A DNA stretch of 64,000 nt, taken from Tubiluchus corallicola (taxonomy: Eukaryota > Priapulida > Priapulimorpha > Priapulimorphida > Tubiluchidae). Below the pieces are notes generated by a model, which was given only the letters and a program-made list of their open reading frames with translations, did no database searches and was not told where the DNA came from. Made by a program: the position numbers and the translations under genes. Where the stretch lies: positions 871,001 through 935,000 of the forward strand of contig JAQGDQ010000037.1 in NCBI GenBank assembly GCA_030141605.1. The letters are read 5' to 3'. Shown here in pieces: positions 49,501 to 62,949 of this stretch (position 1 is the first letter of the stretch; each line of letters starts with the position of its first letter).

Positions 49501-50786
49501 GTGCTAGATATCCTAGCATATATACACACTGTAAAATATTGGTAGACCTATACGCAGGGCCGGATTATGACCTTTTGAGGCCCTAGGTTAATGAACTTAT
49601 GGGTCCCCCTCAGACAAAGTCTACCCACTAACTTGCCCGCACTCATCTTGAGTATTTCTACTCGTGATATGTTTTAGCGACATTTACGTAGCTTGAAGTA
49701 AACTTATTGGAAATTCTTTAAATAAACTGGAATAGCTATAATTTTGTTTGTCAATGAAAATATTCTTTAAGAAATACCACTATTTTACTATTTATTGCAA
49801 ACCACATTAGCACATAATATTATTTCAACACAGCCTTGGTGAAAAAACAGATTTTTTACCAAATGTTACTAAAACTTGAGGAGCCCTAGGCTACAGTCTA
49901 TACTAGCCTATAGCCCATAGGATAATCCGGCTCTGCCTATATGTGGGTTTATTTCATATATATGTAATACAGTTTGTAACAAATTATGCAAGCTTATCAC
50001 GATGTGTGGTCGTTTCTAGCAACGATTTAGCATAACCGTATTTGAGGGTGTTAGCTTCTGTGCACAAAGATTCAACTTATGTAAAAGATTGATCACACAT
50101 TTTAATTTTAACCAAGCGATAACACATTATGTTGTAAAGTTTACCTGGTACTCCACAGAATGGATGGTTCAAAACGGATCGAGAAGGCGGTTCGGTGAAA
50201 CCAGGAGAAACTTCTTGTAACAAGCTAAGATTTGCCACATATTCTTTGATCCGTCTACTAGTGCCATCATTTTCCAATTCTGTTCTGTCAGGTGACAACC
50301 ATTTTGGAAATTGCCTTTCCACCTCTGGTACTTGTGATTTCTTATTTGATTCTTGCTGAACTTCTGGATGTCCTGCATATACAACAGCATCATTAGGCAC
50401 GTTGATAGATGGTGGTAGGCTTGGTAGTAAAGAAAGTGGAAATGATTTTCCACTTCCGGTGAAATCAATAATGTTATTCCAGGTTACCAATCTGTTGCTG
50501 AGTTTTGTTCCCCGTGTTTCGAATCCCTGTAAAAAATTAAAGTAACATTTTCTTAGTCTAACACCATGTTGAACATTTCTACTTTCCTGTTAAATTGCAA
50601 AATAAGAATTTTTATTAAATTCATTAAAAAGCAACAGCAAAGTCAGGTAAAAGTTCACCTACTTCAAGTGGATCTCCAAGAAATGGCAGCTCATGTGCAG
50701 AGAAGACAACAACGAGGCATGTAATTGAAACCAGAGCCACTACAGATATGATCATGCACGGATAATAAGAGAGTAATCGAGCATAA
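46589..50786 (-). CDS. DISP (dispatched family): Dispatched-family transporter, last three exons (5' partial)
   Basis: Exons in transcript order are 50786-50663, 50526-50145 and 49467-46589, in frame, about 1127 codons to the stop. The first carries TM1 (PCMIISVVALVSITCLVVV). The second starts GFETRGTKLSNRLVTWNN, the typical Dispatched motif. The last holds extracellular domain 1 with many Cys, the sterol-sensing TM2-TM6 bundle, ECD2 (GWFISNLGFYDLQDNLN), TM7-TM12 (GLAVDFTLHYGMAYR, SWVYATFFFGSLLRIMGPEG) and a His/Ser-rich cytoplasmic tail. Dispatched releases cholesterol-modified Hedgehog from producing cells. The TM4 motif is degenerate (see findings). The exon giving the cytoplasmic N-terminus was not found; it must splice in phase 2 into 50786. 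Patched is excluded by the Dispatched-specific motifs. Confidence 0.93.
49555..49935. mobile_element. hAT-type MITE in a Dispatched intron, with target-site duplication
   Basis: This 381-bp element starts CAGGGCCGGATTATG and ends GATAATCCGGCTCTG, inverted repeats of one another with few mismatches. Flanking 8-mers are CCTATACG (49547-49554) and CCTATATG (49936-49943), 7 of 8 identical. CAGGG ends and an 8-bp duplication indicate hAT. It is a different family from the TAGGGATGTTAACG elements and has no coding frame. Confidence 0.85.
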
Positions 50787-50884
50787 CTGCAATGAAATAA
50801 CAAAGAAAGTCTTTATAAAATAATAGCCAGGTAAATGATTTAAAAATAATGCTTTCCTCTTTTGCGCAATCTTTGCCTGCACAT

Positions 50885-51022
<138 letters not shown>

Positions 51023-51555
51023 ACACTCTAACACAGTGACTGAATGACTGATATACACACAGGTAGCTTAACACATTGACTTAGGACATCGTTTCAAAAG
51101 AGTAGATGCCGGTTGATCGTTTTTTTATACTCATAAGACATGGTCTTGAGTACTGTGTAAAATGTGTACGTGACATGCTTGACAGAATCATATGGCATGT
51201 ACATACTCAGGTGTAGGGAAATGACCTTGTCAAAAGGTCAAGTCAGTGAACGTAATTAACAATTTTGTGTTTGTTCATGATCAATATAGAATTGTTATGT
51301 TAACATAAAATAGGAATTTCAATTTTAATCAAAGTTTTATCAACCAATTGAGAGGAATGTTAGAGTAGTTGGTGTCTTTTTAAACTAAAGAGGAGCCTTG
51401 TCCTCTTATATGTATTAGTAAATAAAATCTGTGCTTGTTTTTTCTTATCAGTGTTTAATATTTATTTTACTTTTATTTTTGGTACTAGTTTACTTATCCT
51501 TTTTTAAATTTAACCAGTTATGTTGTATATGTTGTTTAACCACTTATGTTCTGAA

Positions 51556-51628
<73 letters not shown>
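51556..51628. repeat. (AAT)n microsatellite
   Basis: An uninterrupted AAT trinucleotide tract of about 24 units. The Ile-rich frame across it is an artefact. Confidence 0.97.
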
Positions 51629-52021
51629 GGAATAGGATAAAAAAGAACAGCAAATGTACAAGCTTAGGTCAGTTATTTTCAAGTCCTTAAATATGCTCTA
51701 TTAAATTGATAGAATGACTTTTCAGTTTACTTTTTAAAATAATTAGATATATTTTCCTGCTTTGAGCCGCTAATTTAAACTTAACAGTAAACACAATTCT
51801 GGCATCGACACAAGACAGACTTACGTATGCAATAAAATCAACTAAAATCGTCACCCAGTTTCTCAACTGAGGTTGGACCAACTTTACTGATATTTGCATT
51901 TGTCATGAAACTTTTCATAATTATACAATTCAGCGCAGCCCCTAAGTCTCTTTCAGCAACTAATGCAATGTATTTTGATGGTTACAGTTATGGCGAGCCC
52001 GGAATCTAGTTAACCATCGAG

Positions 52022-52120
52022 GATAATTCGTTGAGATAAGGTACTGGAACTGTTGATAATTTGTTGAAATAAGGTACTGGAACTGTTGATAATTCGTTGA
52101 GATAAGGCACTGAAACTGTT
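52022..52120. repeat. 33-bp minisatellite, three copies
   Basis: The unit begins GATAATTCGTTGAGATAAGG. It starts at 52022, 52055 and 52088, with a few substitutions between copies (for example TTGTTGAAAT in the second). Confidence 0.9.
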
Positions 52121-53383
52121 GCAATTATATGAATACCACAAAACGTTCAGTGATCAAAAATAAGACCGGCCTCTTAGTACTCTTCTACACTCATCCAGGG
52201 TTACACCCTCAACTGAAATCAAACGAACAACTTCTCATTTTGCATTTTACTACTGTTTTAGTCAGAACAGATTCAATTAAAGTTGAACATGTGTCAGCTA
52301 GCTATGTATAACAAAATAACAAGTTTACAGAAACGCTGAACAAAATTTCTTTGGCAATATCTATGTGCAGTCTTTATCTCTTGAATCTCTTCCCAATATT
52401 ACACTCACGAGCTAATGTGTAGCTAAGTGACTCTTCTGCTTTAAGACATTAACATCATGTTTATCAAGACATTCTTGTCAAGCCAACAACAGCAAGGGGC
52501 AAGTTATTAGAAATGACGGAAACTTAGTTACTATATTGTTATTACCAAATCATGGCGAGTAGGCATCTTCAGTATCGTTAATCTCACGAGCAAATAAGGC
52601 TTATCTCACCATTATTAATGAGCCCTGTTATCAGCACAACGTCACGAGAAAACCTGCAAATGAAAAACCATGATGAATATTATGATTTTACCACGGCGTA
52701 TATCTTTATCATAATTTAGGAAACCCAACAAGCCTTCCAAAATCTTTTAACATGTTCAAGGTCAAGGATTATTTGAATGTACGACTTTGAAACCCACCAT
52801 TTGATGACATCGTGCGACACACCAACAAACAAACAAACTATAAAAACGTGGTTTTTCAAAGCAACAGGTTTTAATTAACATAAATGGTGCGTCAACAGTC
52901 GTTACGATGAAGGGCGCTAGTGTAAGTTTCCAAGAATCCTTGGCAATTTTCGTATTAAAAAGTCGTCGAATGAAGCCATTACAGGTAATCTGATTGGCAA
53001 AATGTCATTGAAAGAAAACTGAAGGTTATCAGACGCTGACTATTATTAGATCTGCGTGTATGACAAGCAGATTTCATGAAATATGTATGAGAGACGATAA
53101 TGCTTTGACAGGTGTTCTTTTGCATCGAGATTAACGTCCATATTGGCGATTACTTACACAGGCCGCTTTGTTGAAGATACATGTAGGCTTATGGGGGCCT
53201 ATCATTAACACAGGAACTGACAAGTAAAAAAAATGTATGAAGTTAACTTTTGATTCAACTTAGTGTTAATTACTCAGATTCAAATAACTTTAAATTAAAA
53301 TTCTATATTTTAGGTTCACATGTAAGTATGCGAGCCTATGGTTCATCATTCACACTTATATTATGAAGTTGATATACATGTAT

Positions 53384-53563
53384 ATAATTATTTAATTAAT
53401 AATAAAAATAAAATAAATAGTATCTAAAAATTAATAATCTTTGTATAAATAATGAACCATTTATACTTATACATGTATAAGTATAAATGGTTCATTATTT
53501 ACACCAAGATTATTAATTTTTAGATACTATTTATTTTATTTAATTTATTAATTAAATAATTAT
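53384..53563. repeat. Zero-spacer palindrome with 90-bp arms
   Basis: The sequence is its own reverse complement around 53473/53474. Comparing all 90 base pairs of the arms by eye, 85 match; mismatches fall at 53403-53405, 53442 and 53445 and their partners. The centre is ACATGT. The arms are AT-rich and encode nothing. Confidence 0.95.
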
Positions 53564-54844
53564 TTTATTTTTGGTACTATGCTGCTAGATCATAGGCAAT
53601 GTAGGACATGATCTTGGTGAAATAATGTTTTGTAGTAAGACACTGATTTGGAAAGCTAAAGTGAAATGTTTGAGAATTGACATAAAATCTAATAACCGTT
53701 TTAAAATGGACATTGCTATAAACAAAAACAAATTTTAAGCGTCTTTGAATTTCATATTGTCAACTCTAGGTGGGAGATGTAGTGAAATGGTGTCGAAACT
53801 TTGATGAATGCATTGTTTACCAATTCTGTTGTATGCAGTAGAAGTTAGCTCATTATCTTTCGGGCTAGAAAATATTTTTAAAAGTTTGTTGGAACACAGC
53901 CTATTGGAAGATTTTTAATTATAGCCGTAATGAGAGTGTTAAAGTTTTAATGAATTACTATAGTACCAACCTTGCAAAGTTTCTAATTGGTCGTAGAAGA
54001 TAAAATTTTATAAAGAAACTTGAGAATTCATGCTGTGATGATATCAGGTGCGCATAGCGGATATTACGTGCCCTGATAATATTCAATTAATGTTATATTT
54101 AATTAACGATAGTCATTGTGAATTAAGAAGAAAGTATGGAATACCTTAAAGGTTTGATAATGTGAATGTCAAGAAGCTAGTCATTTAGTCATTAGTACTT
54201 TTAATGTATGTTTATAAGATTATTTGTGAAGAGAAAGTGAAAATTAACGATATTTTTATGCACATAATTTTTATAAATTGTTAATTTTATATGTGTAGAG
54301 CAAGCTAATTATCTCTCGTCATATTTTGTTTATTAAAATGCAGATCTTGCTGTATAGACTAATTTAAAAAAGGTAAATGGTCAATCATAGGTTATTTTAG
54401 AGATTCGGTGATAAGTAATACCCTACAAAGTAACGCAAATATTTGCACTGGTTCAGTTACAAAAAGCTTTCAAGGAATCGTAAAATCTCAAATATCTTTA
54501 AAAGTATTGGAACTTGCCGTAATTGAAGTAACAGTGAATTCAGAGGCGAATAGTTTGTTCAGCCAGTATTATTGTATGAAATAAGCCTCACCCACGTGAT
54601 TATCATTAAGTTCGATTGAACAAATGATATGTAGGAATGACGAAACACTAATGCATTTTAACACAGTATTTACGATAAACCATAGTAAACCGCAAATACG
54701 GATTCCTAATGTAAAATCGCGGGAGAATATAAAAAGTGCATTAATTACTATTTACTTTTATTATTATTTATTCAGAACATTTATAAAATATACATTATTT
54801 TGTGAAATATGAGACTGGCAGGCTATATTAGCTCTTTAGCCAGC

Positions 54845-54897
54845 CTATTAATCTAATTTTAATTTTAATCTTAATCTAATCTTAATCTTAATCTACA
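54845..54897. repeat. Short (TTAATC/TTTAAT)n hexamer-like repeat
   Basis: About fifty bases of repeated TAATTT, TAATCT and TAATCTTAATC units form a degenerate simple repeat. Confidence 0.7.
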
Positions 54898-56228
54898 TTG
54901 TGAAGTGGCAATTAAAATACATCAGTTTATATTGGATAAAATTTCCGTTGCTTGCATTAAAAATACGATAAAAAATCAATAAAATATATACAATGTGCAA
55001 ATTTACCAAAAATTGGGAGAGGTCACTGAACCAAGATAAAATGTTTTATAAAAATCAATTAAATTTGCGATATTTTAACGAAAAAATTTTGGCTAACTTT
55101 CTACTGAAAGCCGATAGACTGGATGAATTGACAGTGTCATAACTGTGGTCATTCCATACACTACAAATTCTGTTTGAAAAAGCATATTTGTACAAGTTCA
55201 GTCCAGAAGAATTGATAAAGTTTGTAGTTATGTCCTCGCAAAGGTGGGAGCAAAAGTGAAGAAGTCGTCAGAATTTTAGTCTGTCAGTTTGTGCACAATC
55301 TTATGCACCATTTTTAAATAAAAAATAATGCGCCTCACTTCGGGTGGCTGCAAACCAGTTTCACTTACTTTACTCATGAAATGTGTCCCGTCAAAGAGCG
55401 GTAAAATAACGCTGAACCTTATGTAACGTAATAAAAATGCCTTTTAACCTATAAGTAAAAAAGCGAATAGCATTGCATCTATTACTACGCGATCAATTTG
55501 AATTATCCAATCACGTATTTAATGACGTAATTAAACTAATTTAGAATGCAAAGGCGTGTATATTAACTATAATGCGTAATCATCAGTCATTGAAATTCGA
55601 GCACAGGGATAATTTGATTAGGTGGTTTTCTTGCAATGAAAAAACGGAGTAGGCTTTTTGCAGATTAAATTCGTAGGAAAATTGCGCAATATCATATTTT
55701 ATATGACCGTGACTTTTATACCTGAATGTTAAATCTAAAATAAATTATAATAACATGTAAAATGTATGCGGTTATTGCATCTCTGCGCTCTTTTTATGTA
55801 ATCTGATTTAATAATGGGGCATCTTTTGGCAAAATTAATTTGTAGGCTTCTGAGCTTAGCACAGCGCAGTCCCACGTTTAAAACAGCGACAGTAGAATTG
55901 GAAATGCCTTTCATGTCACATATGTCAATAGAACCCACTATAAGCATTTCCAAGGTGATGTCATTTTATTATTACTTAGGCACAAAATTCCTAATATTCC
56001 TTAATAGCTGATTATCCCTTACTCAGTAGGAATTATTTTTATTATCAAAATTTCTGATATACTGATCGTAATTAGGCGAAATAACAGGAGTGCGCTATAT
56101 TGAGCTTCATTCTAACTTTAGATCATTCGGTCTGATGGTTTATAAGATTGTAGTGAATAAATTTGAAAATTGACCTCCACCCCATATAATGCGACAATTT
56201 CACATTTCGTTAAACAGATATGGCGATA

Positions 56229-56270
56229 CCAAACTGATATTAAATATCGCCAAACTGATATTAAATATTG
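56229..56270. repeat. 21-bp tandem duplication
   Basis: The unit CCAAACTGATATTAAATAT plus two bases is present twice in tandem, starting at 56229 and 56250. Confidence 0.85.
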
Positions 56271-58048
56271 TGACAGCGGAAAATGTGTTTCTCTACTACT
56301 ACTTTCCATGTAGGAATGACCTCGACCGTGACGAAACCAGTCTATACTAGATTTAAATAGGGCCTCGTATGGACGCATTTCGTGTTACATCATTCATATC
56401 ATATTCAGATCATTCATATAGGGGATAACAGTATAGGAACCTAATCTTTGCAATATATTTTAGCCAAGACGGCCAGGGTTCAAATCTGGATTGATGAGAG
56501 TATCGATTGTTAGTAAGCAAGTCCAAAAAACGAGAAAGCAAATCAGAATTTTAAGGAATAACCTGACAGAATTTTTCTCTTGCTTCCTCTATACTGGCCG
56601 TTCTATAAAACAGGTAGTTGGATAGCATACGCACCTGCCCAGGCAACTGCTGAATCACGGGACCATTAATTACATGCTGGCGTACTTATAGCTGCCGATA
56701 TGCAATGGCTTCGTAAGAGACGATCTATTACAATGTAGCAGGGGGTACCTGAAAAACTGGCTTCAGTGCAATGTTAAATACTTATTAAATACCTATAAAA
56801 ACTGATTTAATCTGCATCTTTGACTGTGAAAAAATGAAACCACAATGCGACCTATAGAGTATGGCTGTAGATATGCAACATATCCCAAGGACACCAATGT
56901 TAGAAAGGCAATTTACACTTTTTATTTCAGTCTATTATTCGATACTTTACATAAGTATTTCACTTACAATGGTGTTAGCACTCAAGATTATTTACACGAT
57001 TAGTAATAAAAGAACAAAACGATAGTAAAAATCATTAATGGGCGTAATCAATAAGCCAGTTTTACCAATAAGAGCCAAATAATTCTGATATAATATGCAA
57101 GCAGTACAATCTTCCCACAAATTAACACGTAATTAATGTAGAATTGACTGCAGCTGTGCTGTGTTTGAATAATTAAAATAATTACCTTCTAAGCACTTGA
57201 TGCAGTCTCAGCCATGTTAACAAGTACCTACTGGTTTTTTTATTAAAGCGTTTTTCCTCACTGATCCCCTTGCAAAAATATTACATCCATTTTCTAACTG
57301 GATAAACTTGTGCATAGGGTGAGTGACAGCAGCTTGGAGAAGCAAGTTTTGTCTGCATATAGACATACACGTGTTTCAGCAACATGTATCAAGTACAAAT
57401 GGTAGTCAAATATAAAACGCTTGAAGCCAAATGGTGAGCACATGTCTATGGTCTGAGTTTCAATGACCAACTCCTGCTGTGCCCCAACATCCTTCACAAG
57501 TGTTGAGCTACTAATTGCTGGATTTAGATACTGAGACGCAAGCCTGAGTATTTGAGGGATGGTGCTGAATATTTAGTAGAATAGTTTAAACTAATGTTGT
57601 TTTGCACAGAATTTAAATCAGTTTCGGTTTTTCCAACTAAACAGTACTGCTATTAGTAATTCATGTTCCGAGGAATGTCGTTGTTCTCCCAGAGATCATT
57701 GATCTGTGCCAAGCGGCGCGTTGACCTGTACAAAAATCTCAAAATCTTTAATGCCAATTAGCAGGCAACTATTCCTAGAAATGTGCTTGTTTGTTTGTTA
57801 TAGATCAAATTTCAAAACCAACCGCAGCTTTTCCTTGTAATATTAATCACAACAAACGTCATACTGTCACAACAACAATTACCGACATGTGTTGCATCAT
57901 ATAATTAAACCAGACTTTGATATCAGTTCAGCACTCTTCTGCTCAATCTTCTGTGAGGATGTGGTTTAACATGCGCCATTTTACCGTCACATCAGATTTT
58001 GAGAAACAGTTTAAGATGAGAATAGGCAAGGCTTTTTATATAATATTA

Positions 58049-58250
<202 letters not shown>

Positions 58251-60280
58251 GCTACCACAACGCATTGGCACATGTGGCACTCAGACGAGTGCAAATAGTT
58301 GTCATTGAACCACACGCTAATTAGATTTTTCTTGTTTCAGCACCGATGAAGCCATATATCTGGAACAGCTGGGTTTACTTCACAACTACGTGACGTCAGC
58401 GTTTATGTTGAACTACTAGATTAACAACGCGCATCGTAACTGCATCCACTTTAATGTATAGTGCCCGGTTATTAACCTTTCAAAGCGTAATTCTAAATGC
58501 ATAAAAAACAACCGAACGTACTAATGAATGTAGACTTTGCATAAATCACTAATTAGACTTAGACTTTAAATAAATCACTAATCACAGATGCATTACTATG
58601 TTAAAATTAGAAAGATATTTTTCAAGCAAAAGGATGTCGTCAGCGAGTCTAATTATCTTCCTTCCTTAATTATTTCCCATGTATGACGACAGCATGCAAT
58701 AGGCCCTGCAATGATGATATATAGTCATGGCTTCCTCGAACAAGAAGAAAACTTGTTAGCGACATAATTTCCCCAGCGAACAGCCACTGCAGTTTGAACA
58801 GCTTCGGTACAATTCATTCTGGCTTATATGTAGCCCTTAATCATCTGAAGTGACTTGACTTAAGCAATTAACTACATGCGCTCCATATAATCACAAAAAG
58901 CTTCGTTAATTGTAATGACTGGTCCGGGTGATATAATTACTGACTTCGCCATGCAACAATGAATTTTTTTCTGAGTGCAGAGGAAAGGCATTCAAAGCTA
59001 GATTATTACAGTAATGATGTACTAATAATTGTAAGTATAATGAGAATAAATGCATTATATAGAGACGTTCCTTTTTATGTATGCTTATTATTTACAATAT
59101 CTTCGTTATACGAGTAATGAGGTGCAGATACATAATATATAAATAAATAACAGATTTCCAGGCAAAGCCATCCAGTCTTTTGATAACTAAAAGCAAAACG
59201 AAACGAAGACAAATTGAATAAAAAGAAATCAAAAGAAACACAGAAAAACAAAATTCATGCAATCAATTTTCAATGTTATTAAGTCAGTGTTTATGTGCGG
59301 AAATCTACGCGCAAATATAAGTTATATTTGATATGAAGCCCCTAAGGGGCACGTAGAGAAAATTACTAATTCGTGGCCACGAGTTAATTTATCGTTGCCA
59401 CGAATTATTAATCCCCGTGCAGGATATACTAATTCGTGCAAACGCTATATTACAGCGTACGCAGGAATATACCTGCTGAAACATTAATACTCGCTCAGTA
59501 AGGCGTGTTTGCATTCGCTGTTTGCTTTCTAACAGGGCTGAGCATTCTCTATCACAAAGTAAGTTCAAATCGAATCGAATTTGTGACCCTCGAACTCGAA
59601 TCAAACCAAATTTCAGCACGTTTGAATCCCACATTCATCAACACTAATAAATTAATTGGCGTTTCACATTCAATTCAATCTCCACAATAGTTTTCTCAGT
59701 TTGTCCAACATCTCAAAACAGACTTTGACAGTAAATTACACATGTCAGAACTTCTCATTAAATAAACAAAGTTATCCAGTTATTAAAGTTCCAGTTATTA
59801 CAGTTGGCTTCGCATTGAACTATAGAGCGGGTCAAATTAGTACGTTTATTGTGAAAAAACATTACAATGTAACAAGCAGTGCGTTTCACCTTCGATAATA
59901 CCACAATTGTATGACTGACATAATCATTCATTAACCGGGATACTTTCATAAGGCCCTGTTTCAATTCTGAGGTGGGGCAGTGCCACATTTAAGTGACGCA
60001 AGTGATCTACGAAATTTTAAAGGCATAGGTTTCTGAAGGTAAGTAACGAAGTTAGTCTTGAATAGCTTGTAAATGCTATGATGAACCTGATGCGATGTGA
60101 CAACAAAATCAAGCCACGAGCAACTGTCATGCGCAGAACTAAAAGAATCGTTTACTAAAAGACAATTATCTGACATTACATAACCGCTCCTTTAGCTTGT
60201 AGCTTCGTTAGTTGTACAATTCAGTTAATTACAATTTCTCTTATACTACATTCTTCTTATAATTGCGCGTGCAGAAGTAC

Positions 60281-60366
60281 AGACTTCTCTCGCAACTTGT
60301 TGCAACGTGCGAACGGCTTGGCAACTTCTCAGAAAGAAGTTGTGCAACAAGTTGCGAGAGAAGTCT
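60281..60366. repeat. Inverted repeat with perfect 24-bp arms
   Basis: Arms 60281-60304 and 60343-60366 are exact reverse complements (AGACTTCTCTCGCAACTTG...), separated by 38 bp. A smaller inverted repeat (CAACTTCT / AGAAGTTG) lies inside the loop. It could be a MITE end or a hairpin. The 107-codon frame at 60297-60620 that overlaps it matches nothing known. Confidence 0.9.
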
Positions 60367-60924
60367 CTACGTCTGAACGTGCCATTACACATTTCAGTAA
60401 GACACGAGCAAATTCGCGAGTGGGATCAGCATTGAAATCTCCTACGAAATATACTGAATTAGTCGGTAGAAGTAGTGTCGGTAGTGCGGATAAATGTATT
60501 CTAAATTATCTAAACAATCTAACTGAACGTCATAATTATCTGGTATTTCATAAAGCATGTAGACTTGTAGACACTGACAATTATAAATTTTATGGAAAAA
60601 CGCTGGCCTGTAATCGGTAAACGTAAAAAGAATCATTCATTTCAAAAGTATCGACGGAAAGATTTTAAAAGATCTTTCTGCCAAAGAAAAGCTAAGCTCC
60701 CATAGTTGACACCCAACTAAAAATCCCTCGACTAAATCAATAGGTGAAGAGCCTTTGCCAAAAAAATTATGCTATATAAGTTTAGCTAAATCATCTCCTG
60801 ATTATTGTATCATTAAGCTCGCAAGGAGGTCTTTTACAATGATTTTACGAAGATTTTCGAAGATTTTGAGCATTTCTAACTGAGTAGTAATTAAACGCGA
60901 CAATCTTATAATTATTGCTATTGT

Positions 60925-61215
60925 TTATTTTATTTCAGACATTTAAAGTCCATAAAACAAGACTAAAAATAAGAATAGGAATAAGAATAGAATAGGGACA
61001 GAATAAGAATATGACTAAGAATAAAAATAAGAATTTCAGGTTTTTCAAAGTGTTTGTGCGATTGTCTGTGCACTATTACAATTCAATCCAATTCAATTCA
61101 TACTTTTATTTCAGACTTAAAATCCACATAAAACGCATATGCAAGCCAAAGAAAAAATATATATCAGACATTAAGGCTGCACATTAAAACATAAGACTAA
61201 AATTACTGAAATTAC
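60925..61215 (-). mobile_element. Diverged repeated fragments resembling LINE 3' ends
   Basis: Three related segments sit near 60925-60977, 61102-61145 and 61160-61210. Each shows TTTATTTCAGAC (or ATATCAGAC) followed by a variant of ATTTAAAGTCCATAAAAC. The pattern looks like stacked, decayed minus-strand 3' tails. AAGAAT-like simple repeats lie between them (60965-61035). Confidence 0.4.
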
Positions 61216-61905
61216 AATAAAACAGATCATACAACTACAAAGATGCACATACAAAGAGGACACGCTATTTAAATATTCACGTACAAAACACAATGCACAC
61301 GAAATTAATCAAGTTATTCTCGAACTAACACACTCTGAGACCAGGCTTCAGCACAAAGTATGTTCTGATAACAAATGAGTTGTAAGTATCATAGCGAGTA
61401 GGTAATTATGTTGTTTTTGCTTGTATGACTCGACTTGTTCATGGCCTAGCATTCGATCCCATTCTGCTAATGAAAATTCAACATTCTGGACGAACAACAA
61501 CACTGGAACCTGCTATGGATTCTCTTTATCCAAGAATCGGTTTTCCACCTTTTCTAGGTTTCCATTTTTGGCGCGAAGCTGTAATAAACTCAATACTAGG
61601 AAGTCCGACGGAGTTTTCACCCGTCGTTGACTTTTCATTGAAGACATGCATTATCGCTTTATTGCAGGATTCTTAGTATAGTAATAACCGTATAGTACCA
61701 TTGTTCGACGTTGATTTGCTAGCCTTGATGTCACCCATAGAACTTGTTCTAGCAACAGAACCATAATCAGGTGAAGCAGACGCTGCAACTTGCTACGAAG
61801 AATTGTTGAAGCACCAGTATTAGGCCCATTGTCACCAGTTTTCGACTCCGCAGATGATTTTAAGCTTGCAATTTCCGTCAGTTGTTGTCCAATTTCCGTC
61901 AAAAC

Positions 61906-62165
61906 CGTGTTGTTCAAGTATAAAACTCCTTACCCAGTTCAGTAAATGATGCACCTTTGGTCACTGCAGGCAATTCTAAACTTTTCAATAATAGATTGAA
62001 GTTTATAAATTATGATAATAGCCTTGTGTACGATAGGCGTATGTAAGCAGCTTGTCTCTTTACTTCTCTTCTTACATTCATGTTTTTATTGTTTCATAGT
62101 TTATTTTTTAATGTACGTTTTAAATGAAAGTGAAATAACATAAAAACAAACAAAATAAAATAAAT
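61906..62165 (+). mobile_element. LINE 3' fragment, copy A
   Basis: This stretch closely matches 63161-63411: both start CGTGTTGTTCAAGTA and pass through ACCTTTGGTCA and TCTAAACTTTTCAA to an A-rich end. It is a severely 5'-truncated copy of the same element, with disrupted coding sequence. Confidence 0.75.
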
Positions 62166-62949
62166 TATTGAGCTTATGAATATGCACTGTACTGACGAAA
62201 TATGCTGGTGCACTCGGCGGTAAATTTGACAAGTCCGTTTCAATAAATTTGTGATCTTTGACAACGTTCATATACGGCCTTACTATGTGCCATATTAATA
62301 ATGGCACTAATACTTGATTGCTTGTGATTTTCGCCAATCCTTTTAGAATAGCGAGGATTTGGCACATTACCTAAGGCTCAGCACATTTTAGATTTAAGTT
62401 TGTAAATTTGCTCCTTAACAGATTCAATCCGAGCAAGGTCGTAAAAATAAGATGCAAATTTAGTCTGTGTGTTGAATGTAGTTACTGAGTCAATCTGATT
62501 AGTTACGAGGCACAGTAACTCATTACGGACATGAATACAACTGTATGCTTGACCATATGAGTCCGAGAAAAAAGATTCATTGCTTGCAGATACTGTCTCC
62601 TGGCTACCAATCGCGCCGTTAGAGTTTCGCTGTCAGATGCATTTCGCCATTCGCTAGTTTGATGGACACAGCGTCTACATATTAGAAACGCGTTGCACAA
62701 AAAACAGGCGCTGTACCTGTTAGTTCAGTTCTGACGTATTACACATTTGTGACGAAATCGCGTGTTGGACAGCGGTAAGCTTAGTAATTAAATTTAAATT
62801 TTAAATTTGTCGAGTTGGTGTAAATCAGATCGGGCGTGCATCATCGGATGGGGATGTAGGAATTGTTGAAAATGTGCAAAGATAGTTTTTTTACAATTCG
62901 ATTATACTATAGATGCAACTCAGAACTTTACATTATGAAACCTATCCAG
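62166..62949. other. Unidentified sequence between the two LINE fragments
   Basis: This contains two modest minus-strand frames (62101-62367 and 62503-62700) without recognisable domains. It may be unclassified repeat or plain intergenic DNA. Confidence 0.4.

Noticed and set aside
52611-52654. A minus-strand acceptor-donor pair that might be the missing Dispatched N-terminal exon
   Set aside because: The frame that would join exon 50786 in phase 2 contains stop codons, and the ATG at its end is in the wrong phase.
56478-56500. T-loop-like GGGTTCAAATC suggesting a tRNA
   Set aside because: The upstream sequence does not form acceptor, D or anticodon stems.
59533-59600. CAGGGCTGAGCA followed by AATCGAATCGAA, like the start of some hAT elements
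   Set aside because: I could not find a matching opposite end or target-site duplication.
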